64,000 bases of DNA, taken from assembly GCA_038040485.1 (NCBI GenBank), contig JBBPIE010000034.1:1-64000 (forward strand). The letters run 5' to 3'. Made by a program: the position numbers and the translations under genes. Under the pieces are notes generated by a model. That model did not search any database. It was given only the letters and a program-made list of their open reading frames with translations, and was not told where the DNA came from. This DNA is from Onstottus_B arcticum (lineage in GTDB: Bacteria > Acidobacteriota > Blastocatellia > UBA7656). Shown piece by piece: positions 43,418 through 52,660 of this stretch (position 1 is its first letter; every line of letters begins with the position of its first letter).

Positions 43418-43492
43418 GTAGTCAGTAGTTCGTAGTTCGTAGTTCGTGGTTGCGGTAAGCCACTGACCACTGACCACTGACCACGGACTACA
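43418..43492. repeat. Short stuttered heptamer repeats
   Basis: A run of GTAGTTC-type heptamers (43423-43449) is followed by CACTGAC-type heptamers (43461-43482) and ends with GGACTAC, partly complementary to the AGTCCGTAGT at the left. It lies between the M14 and DoxX genes. Confidence 0.65.
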
Positions 43493-43503
43493 AAGGAATA
43501 ACA

Positions 43504-43920
43504 ATGCGCATCCTCAAAGCCATCCTCAAGTTCTTGCTCGCAGTTTTCTTTGTGTTCGGCGGAGTCAATCATTTTCGCAACCCCAGCTTTTATCTTGGGA
43601 TGATGCCGCCTTATTTGCCCTGGCATCTGCCGCTTGTCTATGTCAGTGGAGTCTTTGAGATGCTGTTTGGGTTGATGCTGATGATCCCGAAGCTTACTCG
43701 GCTAGCCGCATGGGGGCTGATCCTTCTGCTGATCGCGATCTTCCCGGCCAACATCTATATGGCGCAACACCCCGCGCTGTTCCCCTGGACCTCGCCGACC
43801 TTTCTGTTGATCAGACTGCCGCTTCAGCTCGTGTTGCTCGGGTGCGCCTACTGGTTCACAAGACCCGAGCGCGGCGCGCAAACTCAAGAGCCGGCAGGCG
43901 GCGCGGCAAGTTCCGCGTAA
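43504..43920 (+). CDS. DoxX-like membrane protein
   Basis: 138 residues with four hydrophobic helices (about 5-22, 45-65, 70-88, 98-117). The opening ILKFLLAVFFVFGGVNHF then FEMLFGLMLMIPKLTRLAAW match DoxX/DoxD-like proteins. Members are small inner-membrane proteins of uncertain function, sometimes linked to redox or thiosulfate metabolism. ATG follows AAAGGAATAACA. Same strand as the M14 and RND genes, but repeats separate them. Confidence 0.82.
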   Translation: MRILKAILKFLLAVFFVFGGVNHFRNPSFYLGMMPPYLPWHLPLVYVSGVFEMLFGLMLMIPKLTRLAAWGLILLLIAIFPANIYMAQHPALFPWTSPTFLLIRLPLQLVLLGCAYWFTRPERGAQTQEPAGGAASSA

Positions 43921-44122
43921 CTCACACCCTTCGCCTCTCGTATCTGAAGTTTGAACCTGATTTCATCTGGCGAAGCCGGCTGGTGTATTCTTTATGTGGT
44001 TGGACAGTTTGCCCGCACGAAGCCGTGAGACTCGAATATGGAGACATGATTGCACCGCTAGTCCCTACACTCACCAAGATCGGTATCTGCGAATCGAGCA
44101 GCGGGCAGACAACAAACTAACG

Positions 44123-45370
44123 ATGGGCCTTAATAGACAGCACAACCTCACAATCAACTTTCGCCGCAAGTTTGCCGCGAGCGGTTTCTTGATCTGCTTG
44201 ATGGGAGCTGTGGCTTTGGTTTCTGCCTGTAAGAGCGGCTATCCGGTTGCCGCCAAGAACGCGGCCGGCGACGCCAGGGAAGCGCGGCTGGTGAAAATCG
44301 CTCGAGTAACGGAAGTGCCGATGGAGCGCGTGGTGACTGTCACTGGGACGCTGGCTGCTTACGATCAGGCTACGGTCAGCGCGAAAGTGCCGGGCCGGAT
44401 TCAGACGATTGCGGTCGACCTTGGATCGGTGGTGAAGCAGGGTCAAATGATTGCACAGCTCGATCCTCAAGACTACAAGCTTCGGTTGCAGCAGGCCGAA
44501 GCCGCGCTTGCCCAGGCTCGCGCTCGCGTCGGTTTGTCGCCCGACGGGAAAGACGACCGCATCGACGCCGAACAAACCGGCACAGTCCGCCAGGCTCGCG
44601 CGGTGTGGGATGACGCGAAGCTCAAACGCGAGCGCGCCGCTTCCCTGCTCGCTCAAGGGGTAATCGCGCAAGCACAACTAGACACCGCCGACTCCGACTT
44701 GAAAGTCGCGATGAGCCGCTATCAGGATGCGATCGAGGAGATCCGCAATCGCCAGGCGCTTGTCGGGCAGCGCCGCTCGGAGCTTGAAATAGCGCGCCAG
44801 CAACTGGCCGACTGCGCGATCTACGCGCCGTTCGCCGGAGTCGTGCAAGAGAAGCGAGCGAGCGTCGGCGAGTACCTTGCACCCGGAACTCCGGTGGTCA
44901 ATGTCGTTCGAATGGATCCGCTGCGATTGCGCGCGGAAGTCCCCGAGCGCGAGGCTCGCAACGTGATCTCCGGCCAACCGGTTCGTTTGACCGTCGAAGG
45001 GGATCCAAACGTCTACACCGGACGAATCGTGCGGTTGAGCCCAACTATCACCGCACAAAACCGGATACTGATCGTCGAAGCCGAGGTCCGCAACAACGGC
45101 AGCTTGCGGCCGGGTTCGTTTGCGCGCGCGGACATAGTGGCCGACGATAAGACCGTCGCCGCGGCTGTGCCGACAAACGCGATCGTCAGCTTTGCCGGAA
45201 TCGACAAAGTCATTACCATTCAGGACGGCAAAGCGCTGGAGAAACCAATCACCACCGGGCGCGTGTCCGGCGAGTGGACTGAGATTCTGTCGGGCATAAA
45301 CGCCGGCGAAATGGTTGTCGTCAGCCCGGGCAACCTGCAATCGGGTCAGCCGGTGGTAGTGACAGAGTGA
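44123..45370 (+). CDS. RND efflux periplasmic adaptor (membrane fusion protein)
   Basis: 415 residues from the ATG at 44123. The N-terminus ends its hydrophobic stretch in LVSACKSG, a lipobox, so the protein should be lipid-anchored in the periplasm. Barrel-sandwich/lipoyl halves are at KVPGRIQTIAVDLGSVVKQG and CAIYAPFAGVVQEKRASVGE, the helical hairpin between them (about 120-235) is coiled, and beta-barrel and membrane-proximal domains follow (VPTNAIVSFAG). It pairs with the RND permease 110 bases downstream. The upstream in-frame extension to 43994 lacks any feature. Confidence 0.92.
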   Translation: MGLNRQHNLTINFRRKFAASGFLICLMGAVALVSACKSGYPVAAKNAAGDAREARLVKIARVTEVPMERVVTVTGTLAAYDQATVSAKVPGRIQTIAVDLGSVVKQGQMIAQLDPQDYKLRLQQAEAALAQARARVGLSPDGKDDRIDAEQTGTVRQARAVWDDAKLKRERAASLLAQGVIAQAQLDTADSDLKVAMSRYQDAIEEIRNRQALVGQRRSELEIARQQLADCAIYAPFAGVVQEKRASVGEYLAPGTPVVNVVRMDPLRLRAEVPEREARNVISGQPVRLTVEGDPNVYTGRIVRLSPTITAQNRILIVEAEVRNNGSLRPGSFARADIVADDKTVAAAVPTNAIVSFAGIDKVITIQDGKALEKPITTGRVSGEWTEILSGINAGEMVVVSPGNLQSGQPVVVTE

Positions 45371-45478
45371 TTCGTGATTCGTGATTCGTGAATCGTGATG
45401 CGTGACCGTAATCCGTGACAGAACTCCTGCGAGTTCACGGATCACGCATCACGCATCACGAATCACGCATCAGAAGTC
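45371..45478. repeat. Heptamer repeat hairpin between the RND genes
   Basis: GATTCGT-type heptamers (45371-45405) and complementary ATCACGC/ATCACGA heptamers (45437-45472) face each other around a short middle segment. The run would fold into a long stuttered hairpin within what is otherwise an adaptor-permease operon. Confidence 0.7.
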
Positions 45479-45480
45479 TT

Positions 45481-48400
45481 ATGCAAAAGCTTGCAGAAAT
45501 TTGTATCAAGCGGCCGGTGTTTGCGGCGATGATCATCCTCGCGCTGGTCGTCGTCGGCGCGGCCAGCTACTTCCGGTTGGGCGTTGATCGCTTCCCTTCC
45601 GTAGACCTCCCCACCGTCAGCGTGCGCACGTCGCTGCCCGGTGGCTCGCCCGAAGAGGTCGAGAGCGAGGTTTCGCAAAAGATCGAAGAGGTGGTCAACA
45701 CCGTCGAAGGCATTCAGGAACTGCGCTCGGTCTCGAATCAGGGAAGCTCGTTTGTCATGGCGACCTTCGGCCTTGATCGCGACATCGACGTAGCCGCTCA
45801 GGATGTGCGCGATCGCGTCGCGACCGTTGTTCGCGATCTTCCGCGAGACGTGGATCCGCCGATCGTCGCCAAGTTCAACAACGACTCATCTCCGGTAATG
45901 ACCGTCGCGCTTTCCGCCGATCGCCCGATCCGCGAGCTGACCGAGCTTGCCGAAAAGCTTGTGAAGGTCCAGGTCGAACGCGCGGAGGGCGTCGGCCAAG
46001 TGGACGTAAACGGCGGGCTCAGCCGCGCCATCAGTGTGTGGATCGACCCCGACAGGCTTACGGCTTATCAGATTCCGATCACTGCGGTTCGAAACGCGAT
46101 CGTGCGCCAGAACGCCGACGCGCCTGGTGGTAACGTGACTTCGGGGTCGCGCGAGCAGATGCTTCGCACGATGGGCCGCGTTGCAGACCCGAACATCTTC
46201 AACGACCTGGTCGTGAGTACCATCAACGGAGCGCCGGTTCGAATTCGCGATATCGGCTACGCCGAAGACGGCACCAAAGAGCAGCGCAGGCTGGCTCGGC
46301 TGAATGGCGTGCCAACCGTCACACTTGAAATTCGCCGCCAGTCGGGAGCTAACACAATAGAAGTCATAGAAGCCACAAAGGCCGGGCTTGCTCGCGTGGC
46401 GCCACAGCTTCCAAGCGACGTCAGGATGGAAGTGATCCAGGATCAGTCGCGCTACATCTACGCTGCGCTGAACGAGATCAGCATTCACCTGATCCTGGGA
46501 AGCATCCTCGCCTGTCTGGTGGTCTTTCTCTTTGTCAGAAGCTGGCGCTCGACGGTGATCGCGGGCGTTGCGATCCCGGCTTCGGTGATTTCGACGTTCG
46601 GGATGATGCGCGCACTCGACTTCACGCTGAACAGCGTGACGATGCTTGCGCTTGTGCTGATGGTCGGCATCGTTATCGACGACGCGATCGTGGTGCTCGA
46701 AAACATCTATCGCTTCGTCGAAGAGAAGAAGATGAGGCCCTTCGAAGCGGCGCGAGCCGCAACCGCCGAGATCGGGCTTGCGGTCATGGCGACAACGTTT
46801 AGTCTTGTGGTCATCTTTGTGCCCGTCTCTTTCATGTCGAGCGTATCGGGCCGCTTCCTTTATCAGTTCGGCATAACCGCCGCGGTCGCAATACTGGTGA
46901 GCCTGGTTGTCTCTTTCACGCTTACTCCTATGATGAGCGCGCGCTTGTTGAAGGCCTCGGACGCGAGCGCACACGACGTCGCAAAGTCGCGAGCCGGATT
47001 CTACCGTTTGATCGATCGCACCTACACCGCGATGCTGCGGTTTGCGATGCAGCACCGCCTCAGCGTAGCCGTGATCGCGATTCTGGTAGTCCTCTCATCG
47101 GTTCCGCTCTACAAAGTTGTGAAGCAAGACTACCTGCCGAGTGACGTGGATGAATCCGAGTTCGACGTGAGCGTCAATGCGAATGAAGGCACCAGCTTTC
47201 AGGCGATGGAAGAAGTGATGCGCTCGGTAGAGAAAGATCTGATGTCTACGCCGGGGGTGCAGATCGTGCTGGCTTCGTCGGGCGGCGGCTTCAACGGTAA
47301 CGTGAATCAAGGTGGCGCCTACGTGCGGATCGTTCCGATCGAGGAACGGAGTTTCTCAATCAGCCGGCTGCTGCGCGGGATCATTCACGCGCGTCCGCTG
47401 GAAGCATTCAGAGGCAACTACTCGCAGAGGGAGGTGATGCAGGAGATACGCTCCCGATTGCGCAAGTACAAGGACCTTCGCACAAGCGTTCGAAACGCCC
47501 GGTCGTTTAACATCGGCGGCGGCGGTTCGGAAATCGACTTCAACCTGCGCGGACCCGACCTGGAAGCGCTTGCGGCCTACGCCGAGCAGCTTCGCCAGAA
47601 GGCTCCGCAACTTGGCATCATGGACGCCGATACTACTCTGAGGCTGGACAAGCCAGTGCTGAAGGTTGAGATAGACCGGACGCGCGCGGCCGATCTTGGA
47701 GTCTCGACCGACGACATAGCTTCGGCGCTTCGGTTGATGGTCGGCGGAGACCAACGAGTCTCGCGATTTCGGGATGAGAAGGTAAACGAAGACTATGACG
47801 TGCAGCTTCGGTTGATCAACGGCGCGCGAAACGATGCGGCTTCGATCTCGCGGCTGTACGTGCCCCGGCAGAACGGCGAACTCGCGCGATTGGATAATCT
47901 TGTCAAGATCGTGGCTTCGCTGACGGCTTCGCGAATCGATCGTTTGGATCGCCAGCGGCAGGTGAGCTTGCGCGCGTCGGTAGCTCCGGGCTATGGATTA
48001 GCTGACCGGTTGGAAGCGCTTCGAAACGAAGTTAAAGCGATGAACTTGCCGGCGGCCTACACGACCAGCGTGTCGGGCCGTGCCCGAGAGCTCGAGCGGA
48101 CCTTCACCGAATTCATCTGGGCGTTCCTGCTGTCGGTCATCTTCATGTACATGATCCTCGCGTCTCAGTTCGAGAGCGTAGTTCACCCGTTGACGATCTT
48201 GCTTTCGCTGCCGATCTCGATTCCGTTTGCGCTGTTCTCGTTATGGGCGACTTCGAACACGCTGAACCTGTATTCGGCGCTTGGGATACTGGTGCTGTTC
48301 GGCGTAGTCAAAAAGAACGCAATCCTGCAGATCGATCACATGAACAACCTGCGGCGGGAGGGGATGGAGCGGATGCCGGCTATCATGCAAGCCAACCGCG

Positions 48401-48753
48401 ATCGACTGCGTCCGATTTTGATGACGACGCTCGCGCTGGTCGCAGGGATGATGCCGCTTGCGCTGGGGACCGGCCCGGGTGCCGACGAGCGCCGCGCCAT
48501 CGCGGTAGTCGTGATCGGCGGCCAGACGTTGTCGCTGCTGTTGACGCTGATCGTCACGCCTGTCGCCTATTCTCTGTTCGACGATATGAGCGCGACCTCG
48601 GCGTGGAGGTGGCTTGCAGCACGGGCTTACGCGATGACGCACCCATTCAGGCGACGTGTTTTGCCCGGGGTCGCCACTCGCCGCTCGGCTTCGCGAGAGA
48701 TGGATGCGAAGGCTGATGAAGAGGTAAAGGTCGGCGCCGGCACCGGAGATTAG
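45481..48753 (+). CDS. RND multidrug/solute efflux permease (AcrB/HAE1 type)
   Basis: 1090 residues, twelve membrane helices in the standard 1+5+1+5 layout. The N-terminus IKRPVFAAMIILALVVVGA and DRFPSVDLPTVSVRTSLPGG are canonical, and ALVLMVGIVIDDAIVVLENI carries the helix 4 Asp pair of the proton relay. The periplasmic porter and docking domains lie between. With the adaptor it forms an inner-membrane proton-driven exporter; no outer-membrane TolC gene is in the window. Length is normal plus a 30-residue charged tail. ATG at 45481 is chosen; the extension to 45415 is only repeat sequence. Confidence 0.95.
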   Translation: MQKLAEICIKRPVFAAMIILALVVVGAASYFRLGVDRFPSVDLPTVSVRTSLPGGSPEEVESEVSQKIEEVVNTVEGIQELRSVSNQGSSFVMATFGLDRDIDVAAQDVRDRVATVVRDLPRDVDPPIVAKFNNDSSPVMTVALSADRPIRELTELAEKLVKVQVERAEGVGQVDVNGGLSRAISVWIDPDRLTAYQIPITAVRNAIVRQNADAPGGNVTSGSREQMLRTMGRVADPNIFNDLVVSTINGAPVRIRDIGYAEDGTKEQRRLARLNGVPTVTLEIRRQSGANTIEVIEATKAGLARVAPQLPSDVRMEVIQDQSRYIYAALNEISIHLILGSILACLVVFLFVRSWRSTVIAGVAIPASVISTFGMMRALDFTLNSVTMLALVLMVGIVIDDAIVVLENIYRFVEEKKMRPFEAARAATAEIGLAVMATTFSLVVIFVPVSFMSSVSGRFLYQFGITAAVAILVSLVVSFTLTPMMSARLLKASDASAHDVAKSRAGFYRLIDRTYTAMLRFAMQHRLSVAVIAILVVLSSVPLYKVVKQDYLPSDVDESEFDVSVNANEGTSFQAMEEVMRSVEKDLMSTPGVQIVLASSGGGFNGNVNQGGAYVRIVPIEERSFSISRLLRGIIHARPLEAFRGNYSQREVMQEIRSRLRKYKDLRTSVRNARSFNIGGGGSEIDFNLRGPDLEALAAYAEQLRQKAPQLGIMDADTTLRLDKPVLKVEIDRTRAADLGVSTDDIASALRLMVGGDQRVSRFRDEKVNEDYDVQLRLINGARNDAASISRLYVPRQNGELARLDNLVKIVASLTASRIDRLDRQRQVSLRASVAPGYGLADRLEALRNEVKAMNLPAAYTTSVSGRARELERTFTEFIWAFLLSVIFMYMILASQFESVVHPLTILLSLPISIPFALFSLWATSNTLNLYSALGILVLFGVVKKNAILQIDHMNNLRREGMERMPAIMQANRDRLRPILMTTLALVAGMMPLALGTGPGADERRAIAVVVIGGQTLSLLLTLIVTPVAYSLFDDMSATSAWRWLAARAYAMTHPFRRRVLPGVATRRSASREMDAKADEEVKVGAGTGD

Positions 48754-48767
48754 GTACCCGCATTCCA

Positions 48768-48874
48768 TTAACCGAGGATTACGCGAAGCGCTTTTTCAAC
48801 TGCTTTGCGGTCCGCGTCCGAAAGCGCACCACGCTTACACTCAGCACGACATCGCCGAACTTATAGTTCGTCAT
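48768..48874 (-). pseudogene. MazF/PemK toxin gene with an internal deletion
   Basis: The ATG overlaps the antitoxin's last codons and encodes MTNYKFGDVVL, the usual start of MazF/PemK toxins. After about 12 codons the frame changes and the minus strand encodes GALSDADRKAVEKALRVILG and a stop (48768-48770), the usual MazF C-terminus. About 75-80 central codons are missing, so the toxin is dead. Confidence 0.7.
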
Positions 48875-49055
48875 ACGCCGAGTCCGCATCGTTGTCCCAT
48901 ACTCGCCGGAATGCGTCTTCTGAAAGACTGGCTGCTGCGTGAGTCAAGCGGCGATCCTCATCCCGACGACTCAGGAAGTCAACGAAGTCCTCTACCTCTG
49001 CTTGCCGGTCAGGCGGTAGCTGGCGGATCTTCTTAATAAGGGTTTGTTGCTGCAT
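48861..49055 (-). CDS. Antitoxin of the DUF2281 type
   Basis: 64 residues. LIKKIRQLPPDRQAEVEDFV then DFLSRRDEDR is the DUF2281 helical signature found in antitoxins next to PIN or MazF toxins. The C-terminus (WDNDADSAYDEL) overlaps the start of the MazF remnant by 14 bases, the normal antitoxin-toxin arrangement. With the toxin collapsed this is an orphan. Confidence 0.78.
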   Translation of the reverse strand: MQQQTLIKKIRQLPPDRQAEVEDFVDFLSRRDEDRRLTHAAASLSEDAFRRVWDNDADSAYDEL

Positions 49056-49154
49056 ATTGCGTCGTCCTCAATTCGCGCTCATCTTGTCCTGTATGTTCGT
49101 CAGAACAGTATAAGGAACGAGAGCGCTTGAGCAAGTCTGAAGGTTCTTGCGACT

Positions 49155-49290
49155 CGCTGTTGACATTGATCGTGACTCCTGTGGCGTATTCGTTGTTTGA
49201 CGACTGTCCGCGACGTCAGCGTGGAGTCGACTTGCAGCACGGGGTTATGCGCTGACGCACCCATTCAGACGCAGGGTTTTGCCTCGGAGC
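49155..49290 (+). pseudogene. Degenerate copy of the RND permease 3' end
   Basis: The stretch beginning TCGCTGTTGACATTGATCGT parallels 48536-48680 at the end of the RND permease gene: both read LLTLIVTPVAYSLFDD, then the GTGGAG...CTTGCAGCACGGG block and GACGCACCCATTCAG. Single-base losses break the frame. It is a relic of a duplicated or recombined gene end on the plus strand. Confidence 0.65.
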
Positions 49291-49685
49291 GCAACTGCAT
49301 CGCTGAAAAATGCCAGACCAACGATCAGGCCATTTATCAAAGCGGCGATCTCGTTGACCGCATCTGCCAAAGCGTGTTCGACGGTGGGCCCAGTGAAGGG
49401 AAAAATGATGAAACCGACGATCAGTGAAGTAAGGTAGAGCCAAGCCGCCCAGCGTTTGAGGAATAGCAGACCTATTGAACCAACGAACGCACAAAGCAAG
49501 AAGGGAATCGTTATGATCAGGAGAGCAACCTCGCGAAGTGCGAGGTCTCCTGCCGCATCTGCGGTCCGCCAGTCCCGTAGAGGAGCAGGCAAACTGCTCT
49601 CAAGCAAGAACGACAAAGCTATCCCCAATGCCACAAATGTCCACTCAAGGACAACGCAAATCCGAAGAACTGTCGTTGAACGCAT
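49245..49685 (-). CDS. Membrane protein of unknown function, four helices
   Basis: 146 residues from the ATG at 49685 (AAAGG eight bases upstream); the frame is open to 49778. Hydrophobic segments: about 5-25 (LRICVVLEWTFVALGIALSF), 50-75, 78-95 and 108-128. No family recognised. The last dozen codons run into the RND 3' relic, so the C-terminus may have been rewritten by that insertion. Confidence 0.55.
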   Translation of the reverse strand: MRSTTVLRICVVLEWTFVALGIALSFLLESSLPAPLRDWRTADAAGDLALREVALLIITIPFLLCAFVGSIGLLFLKRWAAWLYLTSLIVGFIIFPFTGPTVEHALADAVNEIAALINGLIVGLAFFSDAVALRGKTLRLNGCVSA

Positions 49686-49717
49686 GGCAACAACCTTTTC
49701 CGCGTGCGTTAATGAAC

Positions 49718-50242
49718 TCATCCAACAGCAACTGTAGCGGCCGCTGAATCGTTGTACATCATGACAACCAGATACCATCCCAGCATTACAATTAGGGGCA
49801 ACTCCGAAATTGCCGCGGCGCTCGGCTTGATCTCAACGGTGGCAGAAATGTGTATCAATCCAGCAGTCTCGAACTCGACCAACGTCTCTCCGGACTCCGT
49901 CTTGAACTCCAACCTGGTTTGCCAGAAGTTTGTATTGGCCAGGATTTTTCTGCCGTCCGGGAATTCCAATGTACCGCCTCCGCTCCAGGTGTTGTTTCTG
50001 AAGACTGCTATCTCATCGCTTGCTCCACAAGTCCGAACCGTAACGCTGGTTTGCCAGAAGCCGACTCGCTTAAACGTCCAACAGCCATCTGCGCTTTCAG
50101 CAGTTGCGAATGAACCGAAGGAACTTCTGAAGTGCAAGGAGGCCACCAATTCATCAGCCGAGCGCAACTCATAGTGCATCTTAAGCGCGCCAGGCTGAAC
50201 CCACTTCAGCGGTCTGTTGATTGGGTCGGATATTTTTCTCAT
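49718..50242 (-). CDS. Beta-rich protein of unknown function with C-terminal hydrophobic segment
   Basis: 174 residues. Regular alternating beta strands (ELVASLHFRSSFGSFATAES, DGCWTFKRVGFWQTSVTVRT, LEFPDGRKILANTNFWQTRL) resemble a small barrel of the tubby/LURP-one kind, which I suggest only tentatively. The C-terminus (PLIVMLGWYLVVMMYND) is hydrophobic and may anchor it in the membrane. It follows hsdR on the same strand with a 46-base gap, so it could be the last gene of the restriction operon. Confidence 0.55.
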   Translation of the reverse strand: MRKISDPINRPLKWVQPGALKMHYELRSADELVASLHFRSSFGSFATAESADGCWTFKRVGFWQTSVTVRTCGASDEIAVFRNNTWSGGGTLEFPDGRKILANTNFWQTRLEFKTESGETLVEFETAGLIHISATVEIKPSAAAISELPLIVMLGWYLVVMMYNDSAAATVAVG

Positions 50243-50288
50243 CTTGTCCTCTCAAACTGACGAATCAGGATTAGGTGTTTGCAATTTT

Positions 50289-52643
50289 TCATGCTGCGAC
50301 CTGTTGCTGATACAGGTACTTCTGGAAACCTGCGAAAACCCGCCCAATCTCCTCCGGCCTTCCGAGATCCGCCACCGCGTCGGCGATCGAGTTGTGATAC
50401 TTCAGCCGCAGCAAAGGCGTGAGCTTTTCCTGGTCGAGTTCTTCCACACCGACGCTGACGTAATGCGACAACACGAAGGCGAGAAAGACCTGTTGCTCAG
50501 TGTTGAACTGGGTGCTGATGAGGAGTTTGGCTCTTTCGGCGCGATCTTCGCGAGTGACTGGCGCCAACGCGTATGCCACGTGGGCTAGAACGTCGAACAA
50601 GTCGCTCTTTTCCGCGTCGATGATCTTCTGCATCTCGGCCAGTTGATCTCCGCCGAACCCCTTCTCGGCGAGACCCTGCAACAGCTTCCTGCGCGTGTCC
50701 GGTGCGCTCCAGAGCAAACGAAGCTCAGCCTCGTCCTTGAAGAACTCAGGCAGCTTCCCGAACAGGATTTCCATGAACTGCTGCGCGGACATCGGCGTGC
50801 CGTCGGGATGCCAAAAGGTCGTGCACATCATGTGCTGGATCGTGCGCGCCTTGCCGTCGGCGAGCTTCACCCTGATTGTTTGCCGTTTGCGGTACTCATC
50901 CGGTGGCTCAACTATCTGTTCTGGCGGACTCGGTGCGGGCGGCGGATCGTACCCAGGCTGCTTCGGTTCCGGCTCAATCGGTTCGCCATCCCACTCCGGA
51001 TCGCTGAAGTGGTGATGCGCTTTAACGAAGTCGTAGATCGTGAAGTAATCCTTCCCATCGAAGAGCCGCGTGCCGCGTCCAATGATCTGCTTGAACTCGA
51101 TCATCGAATTGATCGGCCGCATCAAGACGATGTTGCGGATGTTGCGGGCGTCCACGCCTGTTGAGAGCTTTTGCGAGGTGGTCAGGATCGTCGGGATCGT
51201 CTTCTCGTTGTCCTGAAAATCGCGCAGATGCTGCTCGCCTAGCACTCCATCATCGGAGGTCACCCGCTGGCAGTAGTTCGGGTGTGTGCTCGTCTTCATC
51301 TGGTTGATGAGGTCGCGCACCGCCAGCGCGTGAAGCTGCGTCGCGCAGAACACGAGCGTCTTGTCGTTCTGGTTGATCTGCTCCATAAAGATCTTTACGC
51401 GGTGCGCTTCACGCTCCTTGATCTCGATGATCTTGTTGAAGTCGGTTTCCGTGTATCGCTTCCCTGTTTCGATTTCTCCTTCGATCAACTTGTCATCGGG
51501 CGTGTAGACATACTCGTCCAGCGTCGTGGAAATCTGCTTTACCTTGAACGGCGTGAGGAACCCGTCGTTGATGCCTTCCTTCAGCGAATAGATATAGACC
51601 GGATCGCCGAAGTAAGCATAGGTATCCACGTTTTCATTGCGCTTGGGCGTAGCGGTGAGGCCGAGCTGCACCGCCGGCGCGAAGTAGTCGAGGATGCCGC
51701 GCCAGTTGCTCTCGTCGTTCGCGCCGCCGCGATGGCACTCGTCGATGACGATAAAGTCGAAGAAGTCCGGCGGATACTCGCCGAAGTAGGGCGACGGCTG
51801 GCCGTCTTTCGGCGGTCCGCTCATGAAGGTCTGGAAAATCGTGAAGAAGAGACTGGCATTTGTTGGCACGCGCCCCTTCTTGCGGATGTCCTCCGGTTTG
51901 ATGCGCACCAGCGCGTCGTCTTCAAACGCAGCAAACGAAGTGAAATCGTTGTATGCCTGAGTGGCGAGCGTGTTTCGATCGGCCAGAAACAGAACACGTG
52001 GACGGCGCGACGGTTCACCGCCGCGATTCTTATCAATCAGGTTCCAGCGTGCCTGAAAGAGTTTCCAGGCAATTTGAAAGGCAATCGAAGTCTTGCCCGT
52101 CCCCGTGGCCATCGTAAGCAGGATACGATCTCTCCCATCGCCAATAGCTTCCAGCACGCGGTTCACCGCGATCTCTTGATAAAAGCGGATGGTCCAACTT
52201 CCGCTCTTATCGGGAAAGGGCACCGCGGCAAAGCGGTCGCGCCAAGCGTTCGCTTCTGCAAACGTCAGCGCCCAGAGTTCATCCGGCGTTGGGTAGCCTG
52301 GCAGCTCGCCTTCCTTGCCGGTCTGCATGTCGATGCCGTAGATCGCTTGACCGTTGGTGGCATAGGCAAAGCGCACGGCCATCTTCGTCGCGTAATCCTT
52401 GGCCTGAGCCACGCCTTCGGTCAGCGGCTTGTCCCACGCCTTGGCCTCGTTCACGGCAAGCTTGTGATTGCGATAAACCAGCACGTAGTCGGCTTGGTGC
52501 GACCGTCGCGGCCGGCCGTGGCCTTCGATGCGGCCCGGCGTGATGGGGAATTCGCGAAGGACCTTGCTGCCCTCGACGACACCCCAGCCAGCTTCTTTCA
52601 GCGCGGGATCGATGTGTTCGGCTCTGGTCTCGGCTTCGTTCAT
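50289..52643 (-). CDS. hsdR: Type I restriction enzyme R (translocase/nuclease) subunit
   Basis: 784 residues from the ATG at 52643; the frame extends to 52850 through hicA in another frame, without homology. The N-terminal nuclease is a PD-(D/E)xK fold (ADYVLVYRNHKLAVNEAKAW: Asp near 49, Glu-x-Lys near 63). The SF2 translocase follows: Walker A MATGTGKTSIAF (about 170), DEAH-type IVIDECHRGG, LGLTATPKR and IIGRGTRLF. It cuts unmodified DNA after ATP-driven translocation, working with HsdM and HsdS encoded upstream. RhuM and HicBA genes are between hsdS and hsdR. Confidence 0.92.
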   Translation of the reverse strand: MNEAETRAEHIDPALKEAGWGVVEGSKVLREFPITPGRIEGHGRPRRSHQADYVLVYRNHKLAVNEAKAWDKPLTEGVAQAKDYATKMAVRFAYATNGQAIYGIDMQTGKEGELPGYPTPDELWALTFAEANAWRDRFAAVPFPDKSGSWTIRFYQEIAVNRVLEAIGDGRDRILLTMATGTGKTSIAFQIAWKLFQARWNLIDKNRGGEPSRRPRVLFLADRNTLATQAYNDFTSFAAFEDDALVRIKPEDIRKKGRVPTNASLFFTIFQTFMSGPPKDGQPSPYFGEYPPDFFDFIVIDECHRGGANDESNWRGILDYFAPAVQLGLTATPKRNENVDTYAYFGDPVYIYSLKEGINDGFLTPFKVKQISTTLDEYVYTPDDKLIEGEIETGKRYTETDFNKIIEIKEREAHRVKIFMEQINQNDKTLVFCATQLHALAVRDLINQMKTSTHPNYCQRVTSDDGVLGEQHLRDFQDNEKTIPTILTTSQKLSTGVDARNIRNIVLMRPINSMIEFKQIIGRGTRLFDGKDYFTIYDFVKAHHHFSDPEWDGEPIEPEPKQPGYDPPPAPSPPEQIVEPPDEYRKRQTIRVKLADGKARTIQHMMCTTFWHPDGTPMSAQQFMEILFGKLPEFFKDEAELRLLWSAPDTRRKLLQGLAEKGFGGDQLAEMQKIIDAEKSDLFDVLAHVAYALAPVTREDRAERAKLLISTQFNTEQQVFLAFVLSHYVSVGVEELDQEKLTPLLRLKYHNSIADAVADLGRPEEIGRVFAGFQKYLYQQQVAA

Positions 52644-52660
52644 GAACTTGCCACGTTTTC

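Noticed and set aside
45886..47055. 389-codon minus-strand ORF
   Set aside because: Antisense to the RND permease; composition is a mirror of its codons.
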